Positions 48,039-58,150 of a DNA stretch of 64,000 nucleotides are shown here, one piece after another; position 1 is the stretch's first letter, and each line of letters begins with the position of its first letter. The stretch covers positions 2,213,089 through 2,277,088 of the forward strand of contig JAJEKV010000101.1 in NCBI GenBank assembly GCA_021234155.1, given 5' to 3'. Position numbers and translations under genes: made by a program. This stretch comes from Isoetes taiwanensis (lineage: Eukaryota > Streptophyta > Lycopodiopsida > Isoetales > Isoetaceae). The notes beneath the pieces were generated by a model. The model made no database searches. It saw nothing but the letters and a program-made list of their open reading frames with translations, and was not told the origin of the DNA.

Positions 48039-48930
48039 CCTTAGTAACATGGACCATAGATGTTTGTATTGTGGGGCTATGCAATGGAAAGCGTAAGAAG
48101 AAATGTCCCCGCATGTGCAAATGGAAACATTCAACCGCCATTGAATCGAGAACTACCACATGCATTGTTTGTCCTATATAACGAGAACAAATAGTTTGGA
48201 TGATCATTTTTTCGCATCAACATTAGAAAGTATAATAATATATTCTCATTTGCCTCTCGGTGGGGCGTGAAAATTGATGAGGCGCCGGGCAAATGCCGTT
48301 GGTGGGGCCTATACTTTTTTAGGGTCAATGGCCGCATGTGCCATAAGATGGGAACACTATTGCCAATCGCAAGGGCATCAAAACATGCAAAATTTGCACA
48401 TGATATACATCTTGGATGGTGATGACATGCAAGTTGAATGTAGGATGTCTATATTTGATGGATTAAAAGCAAGAAATAGTGGTGCATTTGTAGGCCCTTA
48501 TGACATAATCCATTTGTTAGCATATTCTTGAGTGCGCACAAATTATGCGTATTCATCCAACCATGGATATCTGTTTTTCATATACCTTCTTGAAATGTGC
48601 AGAATCCTGTGAGGAGACAATATAATGCTCCAACTGCAAATGAAGTGGCTATCTTAACGCCTATTGAAGATAAGCCCAAAGATGGTCAGAGGGACATTAT
48701 TGGATGGTGGTGTGAAGTTTATATAGATGCATACCACTCGTCCTACGATCCATTCCACTCTATGTTACTTCTTCCCTACGGTACACATGGGTGGCATCTT
48801 AATGTAATTGATGCCATTTTGCAAATTTTGCACAAAGATTGATTGTCTTAAGCAACCTTAACCAAGTAGAATCCACTGAGATTGATCCAAATGCCAGGTT
48901 TCCGGTCAACACATGGTGATGGACGGGTTT
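48039..48930 (+). pseudogene. Helitron Rep/helicase N-terminal relic
   Basis: The plus strand reads LSNMDHRCLYCGAMQWKA (48039-48092), matching the 'lG.m...C.hCgAlhW' zinc-binding start of plant Helitron proteins. It then continues with many shifts through GGAYTFRVNGRMCHKMGTLLP (about 48300-48360) to YNAPTANEVAILTP and HSSYDPFHSMLLLPYGTHGWH (48615-48810), the Helitron-like N domain before the Rep catalytic region. The HUH endonuclease and the helicase are missing. Starts 70 bp after the LTR of element C. Confidence 0.75.
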
Positions 48931-49169
48931 CCCACCATGGAGTCTTATGGGGTCTGATAGACTTGTTAATCCTCATGGATATTAATGTTCAGTTCAAGTC
49001 AATCCAATTTGGGATCTTCATATGCCTTTGCATTCTAGTTTATTATAAGTATGAGGACATTTTGACACAGGGCATGTAATGACAACATGTTGACTTCATG
49101 CTGAGTCATATGGATGAGAGTAGGGCAATGATTGTATGGTGGTGCTTACAAAATTATCTATAAAGAACC

Positions 49170-49385
49170 TTAAGAAATCACACGACTTTAGAGAGCCATA
49201 CTTCCTAAAAGACACATTCCTTAAAAAACTACACTTATTGATAAATCACACCTCCAAAAACTATACCTTCTTAAAAACACCACCACCTCAAAAAACAAAA
49301 ACTACAGTTCTTTTAAGAAAAAAACATACGTCCTTAAAAAACCACATCTCCTAAAAAGAAAAAACCACAACTTCTTAAAACTGCG
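49170..49385 (+). repeat. A-rich degenerate repeat tract
   Basis: Words of the form AAAAACCACA / CTTCTTAAAA / CCTTAAAAAA recur about every 20-35 bp. Low-complexity tract, no coding signal. From its end to 50180 I see nothing further. Confidence 0.5.
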
Positions 49386-50329
49386 ATTTGTGGCAGTTCT
49401 TGATGAATTGAGAATCAAGAATTGATGGACGAGTTATGGCAATATATTGAAGAATCCGTAATTGTTGGACGGAACCATCTCTTCTTTGTTGGGTCGAGCA
49501 AGATTTATGTGGATCTAGCTATAGCTATGCATAAAATTTGCTATGGATTTCTGTATAAGAATTTCTCGTAGTTTCTATCCGGTATAAATAGAAATAGATT
49601 GGCAATGCCGGCAATGTTTCTCAACTCAGTAGGATTGATAAGCAACACCTAGTACCCAGTGCCCTATAAGGTATGTCTTCTATCTTCTATTTCCTAGATG
49701 TGGAAGGTTTCGTCTGATTTGTGATAAAAGAGTTTAGATAAGATCTACCAGGCAAACATGGAATTGCATGAAGCTTTATCTCATAAAAGAGTCGATCTCG
49801 CTCCAATCAGCTCCAATCTTCCTTCTAAATCACCTAAACCACCTTGAAGCCAGGTACTTGGGCTTTCGTCGTACTACTTTTTCTCTAAACCAATATGGCG
49901 GACCCAGATGGGCCTCATAGTGAGAATACCATGGTCATAGGAAACCCTCTATCTAATGGATGCACGAATACACACAAGACAATACCATAGGTTCAAATCC
50001 TATGCCACAAATATCCCTATGTAGTTACTCACTTCCCCAAATGCAAGGGAGTTGGGGAAAGAGAAATGTTCGCGTCGCGATAAATTTCTTGTAATTATAT
50101 ATATTCTTTGATGTGGTATAGTAGGTTGGCATGTAAAATGAGGAACAATAAAATATAATTGAAGGTATAAAAAAGTAGATAGCATGCATGCAAGCGTTAC
50201 CATAAAAAAATTGAGGCATGGCCAAAATATAAGCGCAGTTTTGGCTACCGGCTATGCCAAATTTTTTATGGTGAACCCGAGGGCGTATGCGTTATCTCCC
50301 TTTAACGCCTTCGTCGGTCCGAGGTTTTG

Positions 50330-50530
50330 CAAGAGAAGCAGGGGCGCCATCGCCAGAATGGAGAAGCATCGCCGGAATGGGGCGCCATCGCCAGAAGCAG
50401 GAAGCATGGAAGCAGGAAGCATGGAAGCATGGAAGCAGGAAGCATGGAGGGTTTGCAACAGAAGCAGGGGCTGCACCATCGCTGGAATGGAGGACTGCCG
50501 CAACTAATCTGCCGGAATGGAGGAGCCCTG
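50330..50530 (+). repeat. Purine-rich minisatellite (AAGCAGGAAGCATGG units)
   Basis: The core 50394-50450 consists of alternating AAGCAGGAAGCATGG and AAGCATGG units, surrounded by repeated CGCCGGAATGG/CATCGCCAGAA words. The many overlapping frames here (both strands) arise from the repeat and are not genes. Confidence 0.75.
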
Positions 50531-50935
50531 CCACAACTAATCTGCGTGAAGCTTCCAATCAGCATTCTTATGGGTCATCAGATCTGGCCCTAATCTTCTA
50601 AACCAGGATTTCTCTGTTTCTCTGCTCCCGCAAATCATGTTCTGGCAATGCTTTTTCTGTCAGACAAAAACAAGAAATCGTATTCTCATATTATTCTAGG
50701 ATTTTATAAGATTTGCATGCTAACACTCTAGGATGTTACAGGAAGTTGCGAGAAACAGAGCATAAAATTTCAGCCACTCAGATGTTATTAGCTGATAACA
50801 GCATTTTGATCAACGGCTGAGATTAAATCTCAGCCTGTAAAACCGAGGACCAGAGCGTTAAGGAAATCTACGTTTTTACCTATCCGTTATATCTATCTAA
50901 TTATTAAGCTGATTGATTTTAGCAAGGGGGAAGTT

Positions 50936-51068
50936 TGTTCGTTAAGAAAGAGTATTTTTAGCGTCCTATGGGTCGAAAATATCCTTGGGGCCGAGAAGGT
51001 TTATCGATGCTAATTTTGTTCGCTAAGGAAAAGTACATTTAGCGTTCTATGGGTCGAAAATATCCTGG
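50936..51068 (+). repeat. Two-copy direct repeat of ~55 bp
   Basis: The block GTTCGTTAAGAAAGAGTA....TTAGCGTCCTATGGGTCG.. is repeated about 78 bp later as GTTCGCTAAGGAAAAGTA....TTAGCGTTCTATGGGTCG.., both followed by AAAATATCCT.GGGG. Confidence 0.75.
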
Positions 51069-51069
51069 G

Positions 51070-52141
51070 GACCCATTTATACTAGTGGGCCAAATAAAGC
51101 AGGAGTGGTTGAGGCTCCAATTATGGAGGAAGTAGACTTGTAACTCATCATACTAAAACGGATCTCTAAATTTAGAATTAGGCGACATAAATAACGAAAA
51201 CGAGCCTTAAAGTACAAAAAAGAACCCGCCTATGACGTGGATAAATCTTGGCAATCTAACCAAACATAGCAACGGCGGAGATTAATTCTCGATGTTAAGA
51301 TCTATCTAATCGTTTGCCTAATCTGAAGCGTTGGGATGAAGGGCTGCGATGAGAGGAAATAGAATATTCTGTTTTTGCTTTTAAGCTTCCCACCTTCCTG
51401 GCCGTTGCCGCTAAGCAAACGCACGGAGGATGGAGGGCTGGGATGTGGGTAAAATGACAGCTCAATATGTGGGGAGGATCTGGGCGGTTGAAGGGGATAG
51501 GAGGGGGAAAGGGACGGCGGGGATTGGAGCTGCGTTGTGGGAGAGGATCTGAGCCGGATGTGACACGTGGAAAGGTGGGAACGTGGTTTGCAAAGAAGCT
51601 CGGCGCCAGGGAAAAGGCAGAGAATAGAGAAGAATGAGGAGGAGGCGCGTCGCCGGAATGGAGCAACAATGGAGGATTTAGGGTTGTGCCGGAGCTCCCT
51701 TTTGCCATAGCTTTTTGCCGGATCTGCCCTTTCTCTTCGGCCCCAGCTCCATTTCTAGCTCCCCTGCTGCCGGATCTGAGCCTGCCTTACATTCGTAAGA
51801 GTTTTTCTCTGTTTCCTTTGCTTCCACAGAATTCCTTTCCCTGTTTCGCGATTTTATTTCAGCTCCTCCTTTTCTGTCATACATACATTGTCCTAAATTC
51901 AGTGGCGGGCTGTAACGATACACGATTGAAAAAACGGATCTTCAATTCTAATTGATTCCGTCGTTTGTAAGTATTGGTTAGTACTTGAGCAATATATGAG
52001 AGCAGCCTTGTGAGTTGAGTTTTTTCCTTGTGACGAAAAACTCATTTTATACAAGGCAATAACAATAGCATTCTGAAGCCGATCGCTTTTCTAACTTGTT
52101 CAGTTTATTCCATCCACACCGACATATCGTAGCAGTTCACA
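51070..52141 (+). other. Upstream region of the membrane-protein gene
   Basis: This should contain the promoter and 5' leader of the gene starting at 52142. No TATA box or intron can be assigned with confidence. The 137-codon minus-strand frame at 51295-51708 has no motif and is probably chance. Confidence 0.35.
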
Positions 52142-54443
52142 ATGTCTAATAATAATACCGGTTTCAACATACCTGTTACGAATTTTCCTTCACATCAGCT
52201 TAGCAATGGACTGTATGTTTCGGGGGCGTCCTGATCAGTATAAAGGAAAGGACGCCCACAATGACGTCCACCGTAATGCCCTACACAGGTGGTGATATTA
52301 AGAAGTCGGGGGAGTTGGGAAAGATGTTTGATATTCCAGTTGAAACAGTAGCAAAGGGAAAAAAATCAGGATCACTTGGAACAACTCCGGCAAAAACTGG
52401 AGGAACAACTGTGTTATCTCGTTCCCACTCCGGGCCCTTACCTTCGGGGGCCCCTCGATCAGCATTCTCTACGTCTGGACCTCTTGCATCCGGTGGATCG
52501 ATTAAGCAGCCCAGCACTACCCAAAGGTGTAATTCTGGCCCACTTACAGGAGCTGGAGTTCCAGGCTCACATGGATCAAAATCTGGGCCAATAACAAGTC
52601 AAGGTCTCAAAACCTCAGGCCCTCTTTCTGGCGGTGCCACACCTAACCCACTCAAGACATCAGGACCTCTTACTCCTAATCTACCAGCAACTGGTCTGAT
52701 CACGTCGGGCCCCCTTTCGTCTACTGGAGCTCCAAGGAAAGGGTTGTCTGGTCCTCTTGAATCTGGTCATTCAGGAAGGTTTGTTCGAGCAGCATCTGTG
52801 CATAGTCAAGCCATTAATAATATGAGCCATGAGACCCATTACTCTTTCAAGGGCAGCTTTCCAAGGATTATCTTGTGGACCGTTGTTCCTCTCTTTGTCA
52901 TGGGGTTCATTGCGGGGGGTTTTATTCTGGCAGCTGTTCAAAACCCTATACTGCTCATTGTTGTGGGGTCACTTTTTGTGGCATTAGTGGTGCTGATTAT
53001 TTGGAATGCCTGCTGGGGAAAAAGAGCAGTTTTTGGATTCATTGCGAACTTCCCAGATGCACAGCTTAGCAATGCAAAAGATGGTCAATACGTGAAGGTC
53101 ACTGGGGTATGTTATGTTTGTTTCTGCTGTTGAGGTATTAACATGCTAGGCTATCTAAAATAGATTTGTGAAACTTACGTCAAGAAAGGCAATTAAGGAA
53201 CTGCTTATACGAATCAACAATTGCATTGTGGAATAAAAAATGTTATGTCAAGCCTTGCACCAGGTTTCTAATATCCCTGACTGCAAAAGCTATCTTATCT
53301 TCCCCTGTATTCTGATGGATGAACACTACATGCTTGGTGTTTGTTAGTCATGCATCTGGGCCTGTTCTTGAGACAATCTTTATAGAAAAATGGTTTGCAT
53401 CACGCTTTTATGTATGGATAAACGGGTCTAGACACACCTTAAACACATGATTGCGCTTCTTGGCTGTTCAATATGGAATCATTCCTGAAATGGCCGCTTA
53501 TGAATTTCTTTTGCCTTTCCTGACTGACAATTATATTTCTGTTTGTATTGCAGGTAGTAACTTGTGGAAGTGTACCACTTGAATCTTCATATCAAAAAGT
53601 GAATCGCTGTATATATACCTCAACTGGACTCCATGAATACAGAGGGCTTGATTCCAAACCTGTCAATGAAACACAACGCCGTTTTAGTTGGGCCACCCGA
53701 CACTTGAGGTTGGTTAAAAACTTCTGACATCTGGGCTTCTGATGTTTTCTACGAACAAGCAATTGCAAAGTAATCATACTATAATGTCCCTAATTGGTGT
53801 TTGCTTATGGCAGAGGCATGTTGTTGATTTCTATATTTCGGATTTCCAATCTGGCTTACGAGCTTTAGTAAAGGCTGGTTATGGTGCTAATGTGACATCC
53901 TATGTGGAAGAAAGTACTGTTGTAGAGATTGCTAGCAAGGAATCAGAACTGCCAGTGGATTTCACCCATTGGTTGGGAATAAGAAACCTTTCAAGAGAGG
54001 ATCGCCGTATGCGGCTCACAGAAGGGTATGTGGCCTTGAACTCAAAGTGTAAATTTATCTGCCTGACATTCTTAGATTTGAAGGAACACACTTGACATGA
54101 ATATCTCAAGCTTATATCGTTTTAAGTATTCTGCTGGATCTGTACATGTGAAATGCTTGTAAAACTTAGTTGATTCAACCTAAATTGGTTTGACTACTGT
54201 TTGTTGTTTTCTTTAACATTTGTCCGGTATTAATGACGGTTAACTTACAGGTATATCAAGGAAGGAAGCACTGTTACTGTATTAGGCGTGGTCCAACGAC
54301 ATGATAACGTTTTGATGATCATTCCTCCACCTGAACCAGTATCAACTGGTTGCCAGTGGACAAAGTCCCTTTTGCCCGCTAACCTTGAAGGAATTGTTAT
54401 CAGATGTGATGAAGTTTCTAAAGTTGATGGCATACCACTATGA
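52142..54443 (+). CDS. At1g16860-family plant membrane protein (4 coding exons, 5' exon with two 1-bp shifts)
   Basis: Exons are 52142-53106, 53554-53708, 53816-54025 and 54251-54443; introns are 447, 107 and 225 nt, all GT-AG. The product is about 505 residues (467 if started at the ATG at 52261; Arabidopsis At1g16860 is about 470). The N-terminus FPSHQLSNGLYVSG is followed, after two corrections, by a GRPDQ.KERTPTMTSTVMPY block and GGDIKKSGELGKMFDIPV. A Ser/Gly/Pro repeat region rich in SGPL units comes next, then two hydrophobic segments (ILWTVVPLFVMGFIAGGFIL and PILLIVVGSLFVALVVLIIW), then DGQYVKVTG|VVTCGSVPLES, HVVDFYISDFQSGLRALVKA and YIKEGSTVTVLGVVQRHDNV. The family is conserved in land plants with unknown biochemical function, and a membrane location is predicted. 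The extra bases are one G in the run 52222-52226 and one A in 52242-52244. Acceptor 3 uses the second AG of CAGAG. Confidence 0.93.
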
Positions 54444-55685
54444 ACCAGCCTCAAGCTATTTTCCTTTTTCAGCCTTTGTTTATGTTTATAATTGCCTCTG
54501 TTGATTGGAGCTTCTTGCTCCAGTTGGTAGCCAAGCTGTGAATGCCTTTTTTCTTTTTCCTTATGGCTGCTGGCGTATAGCCAGGGCTACTGTAAGTCTT
54601 AAGCTTCAAGGTGAACGTCTAAAGTTCCTTCTGCGTTCATCACCATATTTCAGAAACTCTTCCCTATGTGCTTGACCATATGAATTACCTTGCAGTGGGC
54701 TTGCAGCAATTTGAAGCTGACGAGGTTCGTAATAAACATTGTCAAGAGCTTGGGTAGGGTGACCAAGTTGTATTCATGAGATTGGAATTTCAAAGGGTCT
54801 TTCAGCTCAATAAAGCCTTCGAAGGGACATGCCAGTAGGCAGCGAAACATTCTCACCACTAATTTTTTAATGCTTGACCATACATGTACAGTGTGCCAAT
54901 AACATTTTTGTACTTCTCATACTTGACAGTATGTTGAATATGTAGGGCAGCTTGATCTGGGTCAAGCTTTTGTAGTAGGATGTAGATAAAGTGAAATTGA
55001 GTTCTCAGTAGAGTAATGGCAGTTTTGAAGTATATTCATGGCGATGATGTGGAGGATTTAAGACCTGTTTTGCAGAGATCTTTATGTACACAAATTATGA
55101 ATTGATTATTCTGGGCTTTCTACTATAAAATCTCTATGGAACGGACCAGTATGAGTTTTCTTTAGCAACAGCTGTGACTACTTGTACATTTTTTTGATTC
55201 ATGTATGTAACCTCTCTAAAGTTGTATATTGATTGATAGATTGCTTCATGCAGCTGGCTTACCTGTTTACGCGGAATGGCATTCATAAAAAACTCTGGCA
55301 AGCACTTCCCTTGCCTTCTCGTTATGCTGCAGAGAAATTGTTTAATGGCTTGTGCGCGATTACTTAAGTGTAAAGGCGTAAGTTGTCAACTTTGAAACAT
55401 CACCATTGCAGGCTTTTCTTTGGAGACAACAGGTGCAAAGTGTATTATTAAGAAACTGCAAAGTAAGCATGTGATGAGAAAGTGACAAAATGAGGAAGCA
55501 TAAAATAAACTGTCAAAGCATGTTATACGGCATCTAGAGGTTGTGCTGCTTCATCAATATTAATAATCTGGCTCAATCTTGTTACGAAATTGTCATGGAT
55601 CAGGTGGGGACCCAGCTGTACATGTTTTTGCCTTATTAACGTGGAATATTTATTTAGGGCACACGTCCACATCTTCTCATATTTG
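54444..55685 (+). other. 3' flank of the membrane-protein gene, no further gene
   Basis: Probably includes the 3' UTR. No polyadenylation site can be fixed. Short frames do not show motifs. Confidence 0.4.
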
Positions 55686-55953
55686 ATGGCTCAGCAACCT
55701 CTGACAAGGTGTGTATTATCGCTTAAGTGTGTATTATCGCTTCTTAACCGTTAGATTAAGTGTTTTTAAAAAAAAATTCAATGGTGCACAAGTCAAGATG
55801 CTCTCTCCTGCAATCCTGTGCGTCCATTCTGAGTCTTTTACAGGTCAAACTTGGGGTGTTTGACCTGCACCTAAAATACACACAATATACATCAGACCAT
55901 GCTGTATTATGGCAAGAAATACAGTCCTGTGTATTATACATGTTAAAGAGGAC

Positions 55954-56077
55954 CTGGGGAATCGAACCCCAGTTAAACCTGAACCTGAACTCAAATACCT
56001 GTATGTGTCAAAGCAAAAGAGAACCAAATGAATATAAGGAAAACCAGAAACTAGGAGTCTGAGGAATTGAACCTCAG
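55954..56077 (-). repeat. Two tRNA T-arm-like hairpins
   Basis: Plus-strand 55954-55972 is CTGGGG-AATCGAA-CCCCAG and 56059-56077 is CTGAGG-AATTGAA-CCTCAG: 6-bp stems with 7-nt loops. On the minus strand the loops read TTCGATT and TTCAATT, exactly T-loop-like, and contain B-box sequences (GGTTCGATTCC, GGTTCAATTCC). No complete tRNA can be folded around them. Confidence 0.6.
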
Positions 56078-56288
56078 TTACTAGCCATTACTCAACCATG
56101 CATAAAGAGGCTTCACAGTGGAGCCACGTTATCTAAAGGGGCCAAAGCCCTCTAAAGCTGAAAGGTAGCGTCAAGAACAAGATACATTTGAATAAAATCA
56201 AAAAGATGTCAATGTCATTCATTTACCACAAATTGTCAAGAAAGAAGAAACGTAAAAGTTAACATGAAATCGCAAGTCAAGCGGGGTG

Positions 56289-56360
56289 CGCGGGGATCGA
56301 GATCCCACACTCACACCAAAGAGCGACCATCGGTACGCGGGGATGAGGTCCCACGACCCA
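56289..56360 (-). repeat. Two further B-box-like / palindromic repeats
   Basis: CGCGGGGATCGAGATCCCAC (about 56290-56308) and CGCGGGGATGAGGTCCCAC (about 56337-56354) are related copies about 48 bp apart. Each can form a short hairpin resembling a degenerate T-arm. Confidence 0.45.
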
Positions 56361-56517
56361 CTAAAAAAGACCCATAAAACAAGCAGTGGGCTGCCACCAT
56401 AAATGGCAGCCAAGATAAAAGTTATTTTCAGCAGAGTTCAACATGTTTCATTATCGATCAAAACGACCAAAGTTCAACAAGTTTATCAATTTCTAGCCCG
56501 CCCAACCATAGCATCCC

Positions 56518-57148
56518 TCACCAACAAGTCAATTTGCGGATCTCCGAGTCGGTAAAAGCCACGGCAAGGCTCATGTGAGAGCGTAAAGCATGGATATCCG
56601 ATGGCAAAACACCAAGGCGATCCCAACTGACTGCAGATAAGGCAGCATCCATAGCCCCATAGAGGCTGCGAAGCTGCCTCTTAAGTATCCGCAAGGAAGC
56701 AGCTATGCGGTGAGCTTCAAGACCAACCTTGTATCACACAATTTAAAAACTCCTCGGCCAGGTGAATGTCTCTTCTTCTTCCCGAGGATAAGCAAGAGGA
56801 TTTGGATGAGAGTCATCCACCGGCATGACCACAAACCCAGGGCTTATATGCACATCAACAGGAGTCACATGCACAGGAGTTACATGGACTTCAGAAGCTT
56901 CCGTCTCCATAACACGAAATCAACCTGGAAAATTACAAAGCAAACAAACAAACAAGCAAGAATTAGAAACCTGTACATAGCTCGCCCACAAAAATGGATC
57001 TCATCCGATTTGCCATTGTATGATCTCCAAAGATGAATGGGGATGAAATCGGCACCAACATCGGTACATTGGCCCGAGAACCAAAAGACCTTTCATCCGT
57101 GTCCTCAAAGTTCTCGTCCCGCTTTCGTCTGCCCGGGGATGCTATCAT
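56518..57148 (-). CDS. Accessory minus-strand frames of the HUH element
   Basis: Downstream of the Rep gene on the same strand, 56963-57148 is a 61-codon frame (SPGRRKRDENFEDTDERSFG). 56743-56910 is a 55-codon frame (METEASEVHVTPVHVTPVDV) ending in TAA. The same frame resumes after one more stop as GLEAHRIAASLRILKRQLRS ... DRLGVLPSDIHALRSHMSLA to a stop at 56518. This last part is helical, coiled-coil-like and reads as genuine coding sequence. They could be exons of one accessory gene or the degenerated tail of the Rep gene. No family recognised. Confidence 0.35.
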
Positions 57149-57355
57149 CCCAATAGCGGCGCCGCCGGCCCATTCCTCTCAAGCTGGAACATACCCCACC
57201 GGCGACCCAAATATAATAGCCCCGACATCCGATGGCAAACAAGAGGAAGGATTCGTTACACGCCAAGCGACCCTTACTCTATGCTCATTAATATGAGCAG
57301 AATTAGAAGGATGATCCAGAGTCATTTGAGCGTATATTTAGAAGACCTCAACATC

Positions 57356-58150
57356 TTACATACAAAGATAAGTTAGACTAGGTGTATGCCTCCGTCCGCC
57401 ATGGTAAAAAACAAAGTGAGCAGCCTTATTCATCAGATTTCTGTTATCAAGAACACACAATCCTTTAGTATCACCTGCCCCCCATCTAAGGTATAGATCT
57501 TTACCCCTTTCAACCATTCCCTCGGATACATTGTACAGATGACAAGTATAATGCACTTTGCCGATATCCTTCATACAATACCCGACCATGCCCTCAAAAC
57601 AATGGAGCTTGGTGTTTTTTAAGGCCTTGCAGATCAAAACTACGCCCGTGGGCTTGGGCTTCCAGTTAAAAGCAGATTTAATAGCCTCATTCACGCTCTT
57701 TGGATTTCTAAAACGACATCTTAAAACGGCCTGTACATGCAGATGGTCGGCTGAGGACCCTCTTTCTAATGCCACAGCACCAGCCAGGCATTTAGAGTTG
57801 CAGAACAAAACAAGGCCATCATAAAATGATCTTGGCACATCTTGGCCAGAAAGACCCAGCGTGACAGAAACATCAAGCCAATCCAGATTCATATTCAAAT
57901 CCACAAGTGGAACAGACTGGGTTGCCTGGCCTGGGCCAGATGGGAAGGAAGCATCAGCCTGGCTTCTAGCAAGCCGACCACTTCTGGCTGCTCGACGCAG
58001 GGACATGGCAACAAGAACAAGGGACCAAGACAGCAAAAAAACAGAAGAACAGGGATGGCGCAGGCGCTTACCTTCAAGGGCCGATGAAGATATGTGAGCA
58101 AGATCATCGGCTCCATGCCCATCCTCTGCGCCAAATTTAGAATCGCCCAA
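57356..58150 (-). CDS. Rep-type HUH endonuclease, helicase-less (Replitron-like)
   Basis: This is a 264-residue open frame. Residues 136-140 are H-L-H-V-Q, the metal-binding HUH motif (motif II of rolling-circle Rep proteins). Residues 191-195 are Y-C-M-K-D, the nucleophile-tyrosine motif III (YxxKD), about 55 residues downstream as in Rep endonucleases. The region before (YDGLVLFCNSKCLAGAVALE) fits the first strands of the fold. Residues after (HYTCHLYNVSEGMVERGKDL) resemble conserved sequence of eukaryotic helicase-less HUH transposon proteins (Replitrons). Expected activity is nicking one DNA strand with covalent 5' attachment to initiate replication-based transposition. The first ~85 residues are low-complexity, so the true start may be Met49 or Met86. 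The C-terminus stops soon after NLMNKAAHF and may be truncated by a shift. The alternative is an endogenous fragment of a CRESS-DNA-type virus Rep, but no helicase, coat or stem-loop origin is seen. Confidence 0.7.
   Translation of the reverse strand: MGDSKFGAEDGHGADDLAHISSSALEGKRLRHPCSSVFLLSWSLVLVAMSLRRAARSGRLARSQADASFPSGPGQATQSVPLVDLNMNLDWLDVSVTLGLSGQDVPRSFYDGLVLFCNSKCLAGAVALERGSSADHLHVQAVLRCRFRNPKSVNEAIKSAFNWKPKPTGVVLICKALKNTKLHCFEGMVGYCMKDIGKVHYTCHLYNVSEGMVERGKDLYLRWGAGDTKGLCVLDNRNLMNKAAHFVFYHGGRRHTPSLTYLCM

Noticed and set aside
50250-50600. Six overlapping ORFs on both strands
   Set aside because: Produced by the AAGCAGG/AAGCATGG repeat, which lacks stops in several frames.
51295-51708. 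137-codon minus-strand Pro/Ser-rich ORF upstream of the membrane-protein gene
   Set aside because: No motif, no splice context, overlaps likely 5' leader region of the gene.
57356-58150. Endogenous geminivirus-like Rep
   Set aside because: HLH and YxxK motifs are shared, but there is no SF3 helicase with Walker motifs, no coat or movement gene and no nonanucleotide stem-loop seen; helicase-less transposon protein is the better fit, not proven.
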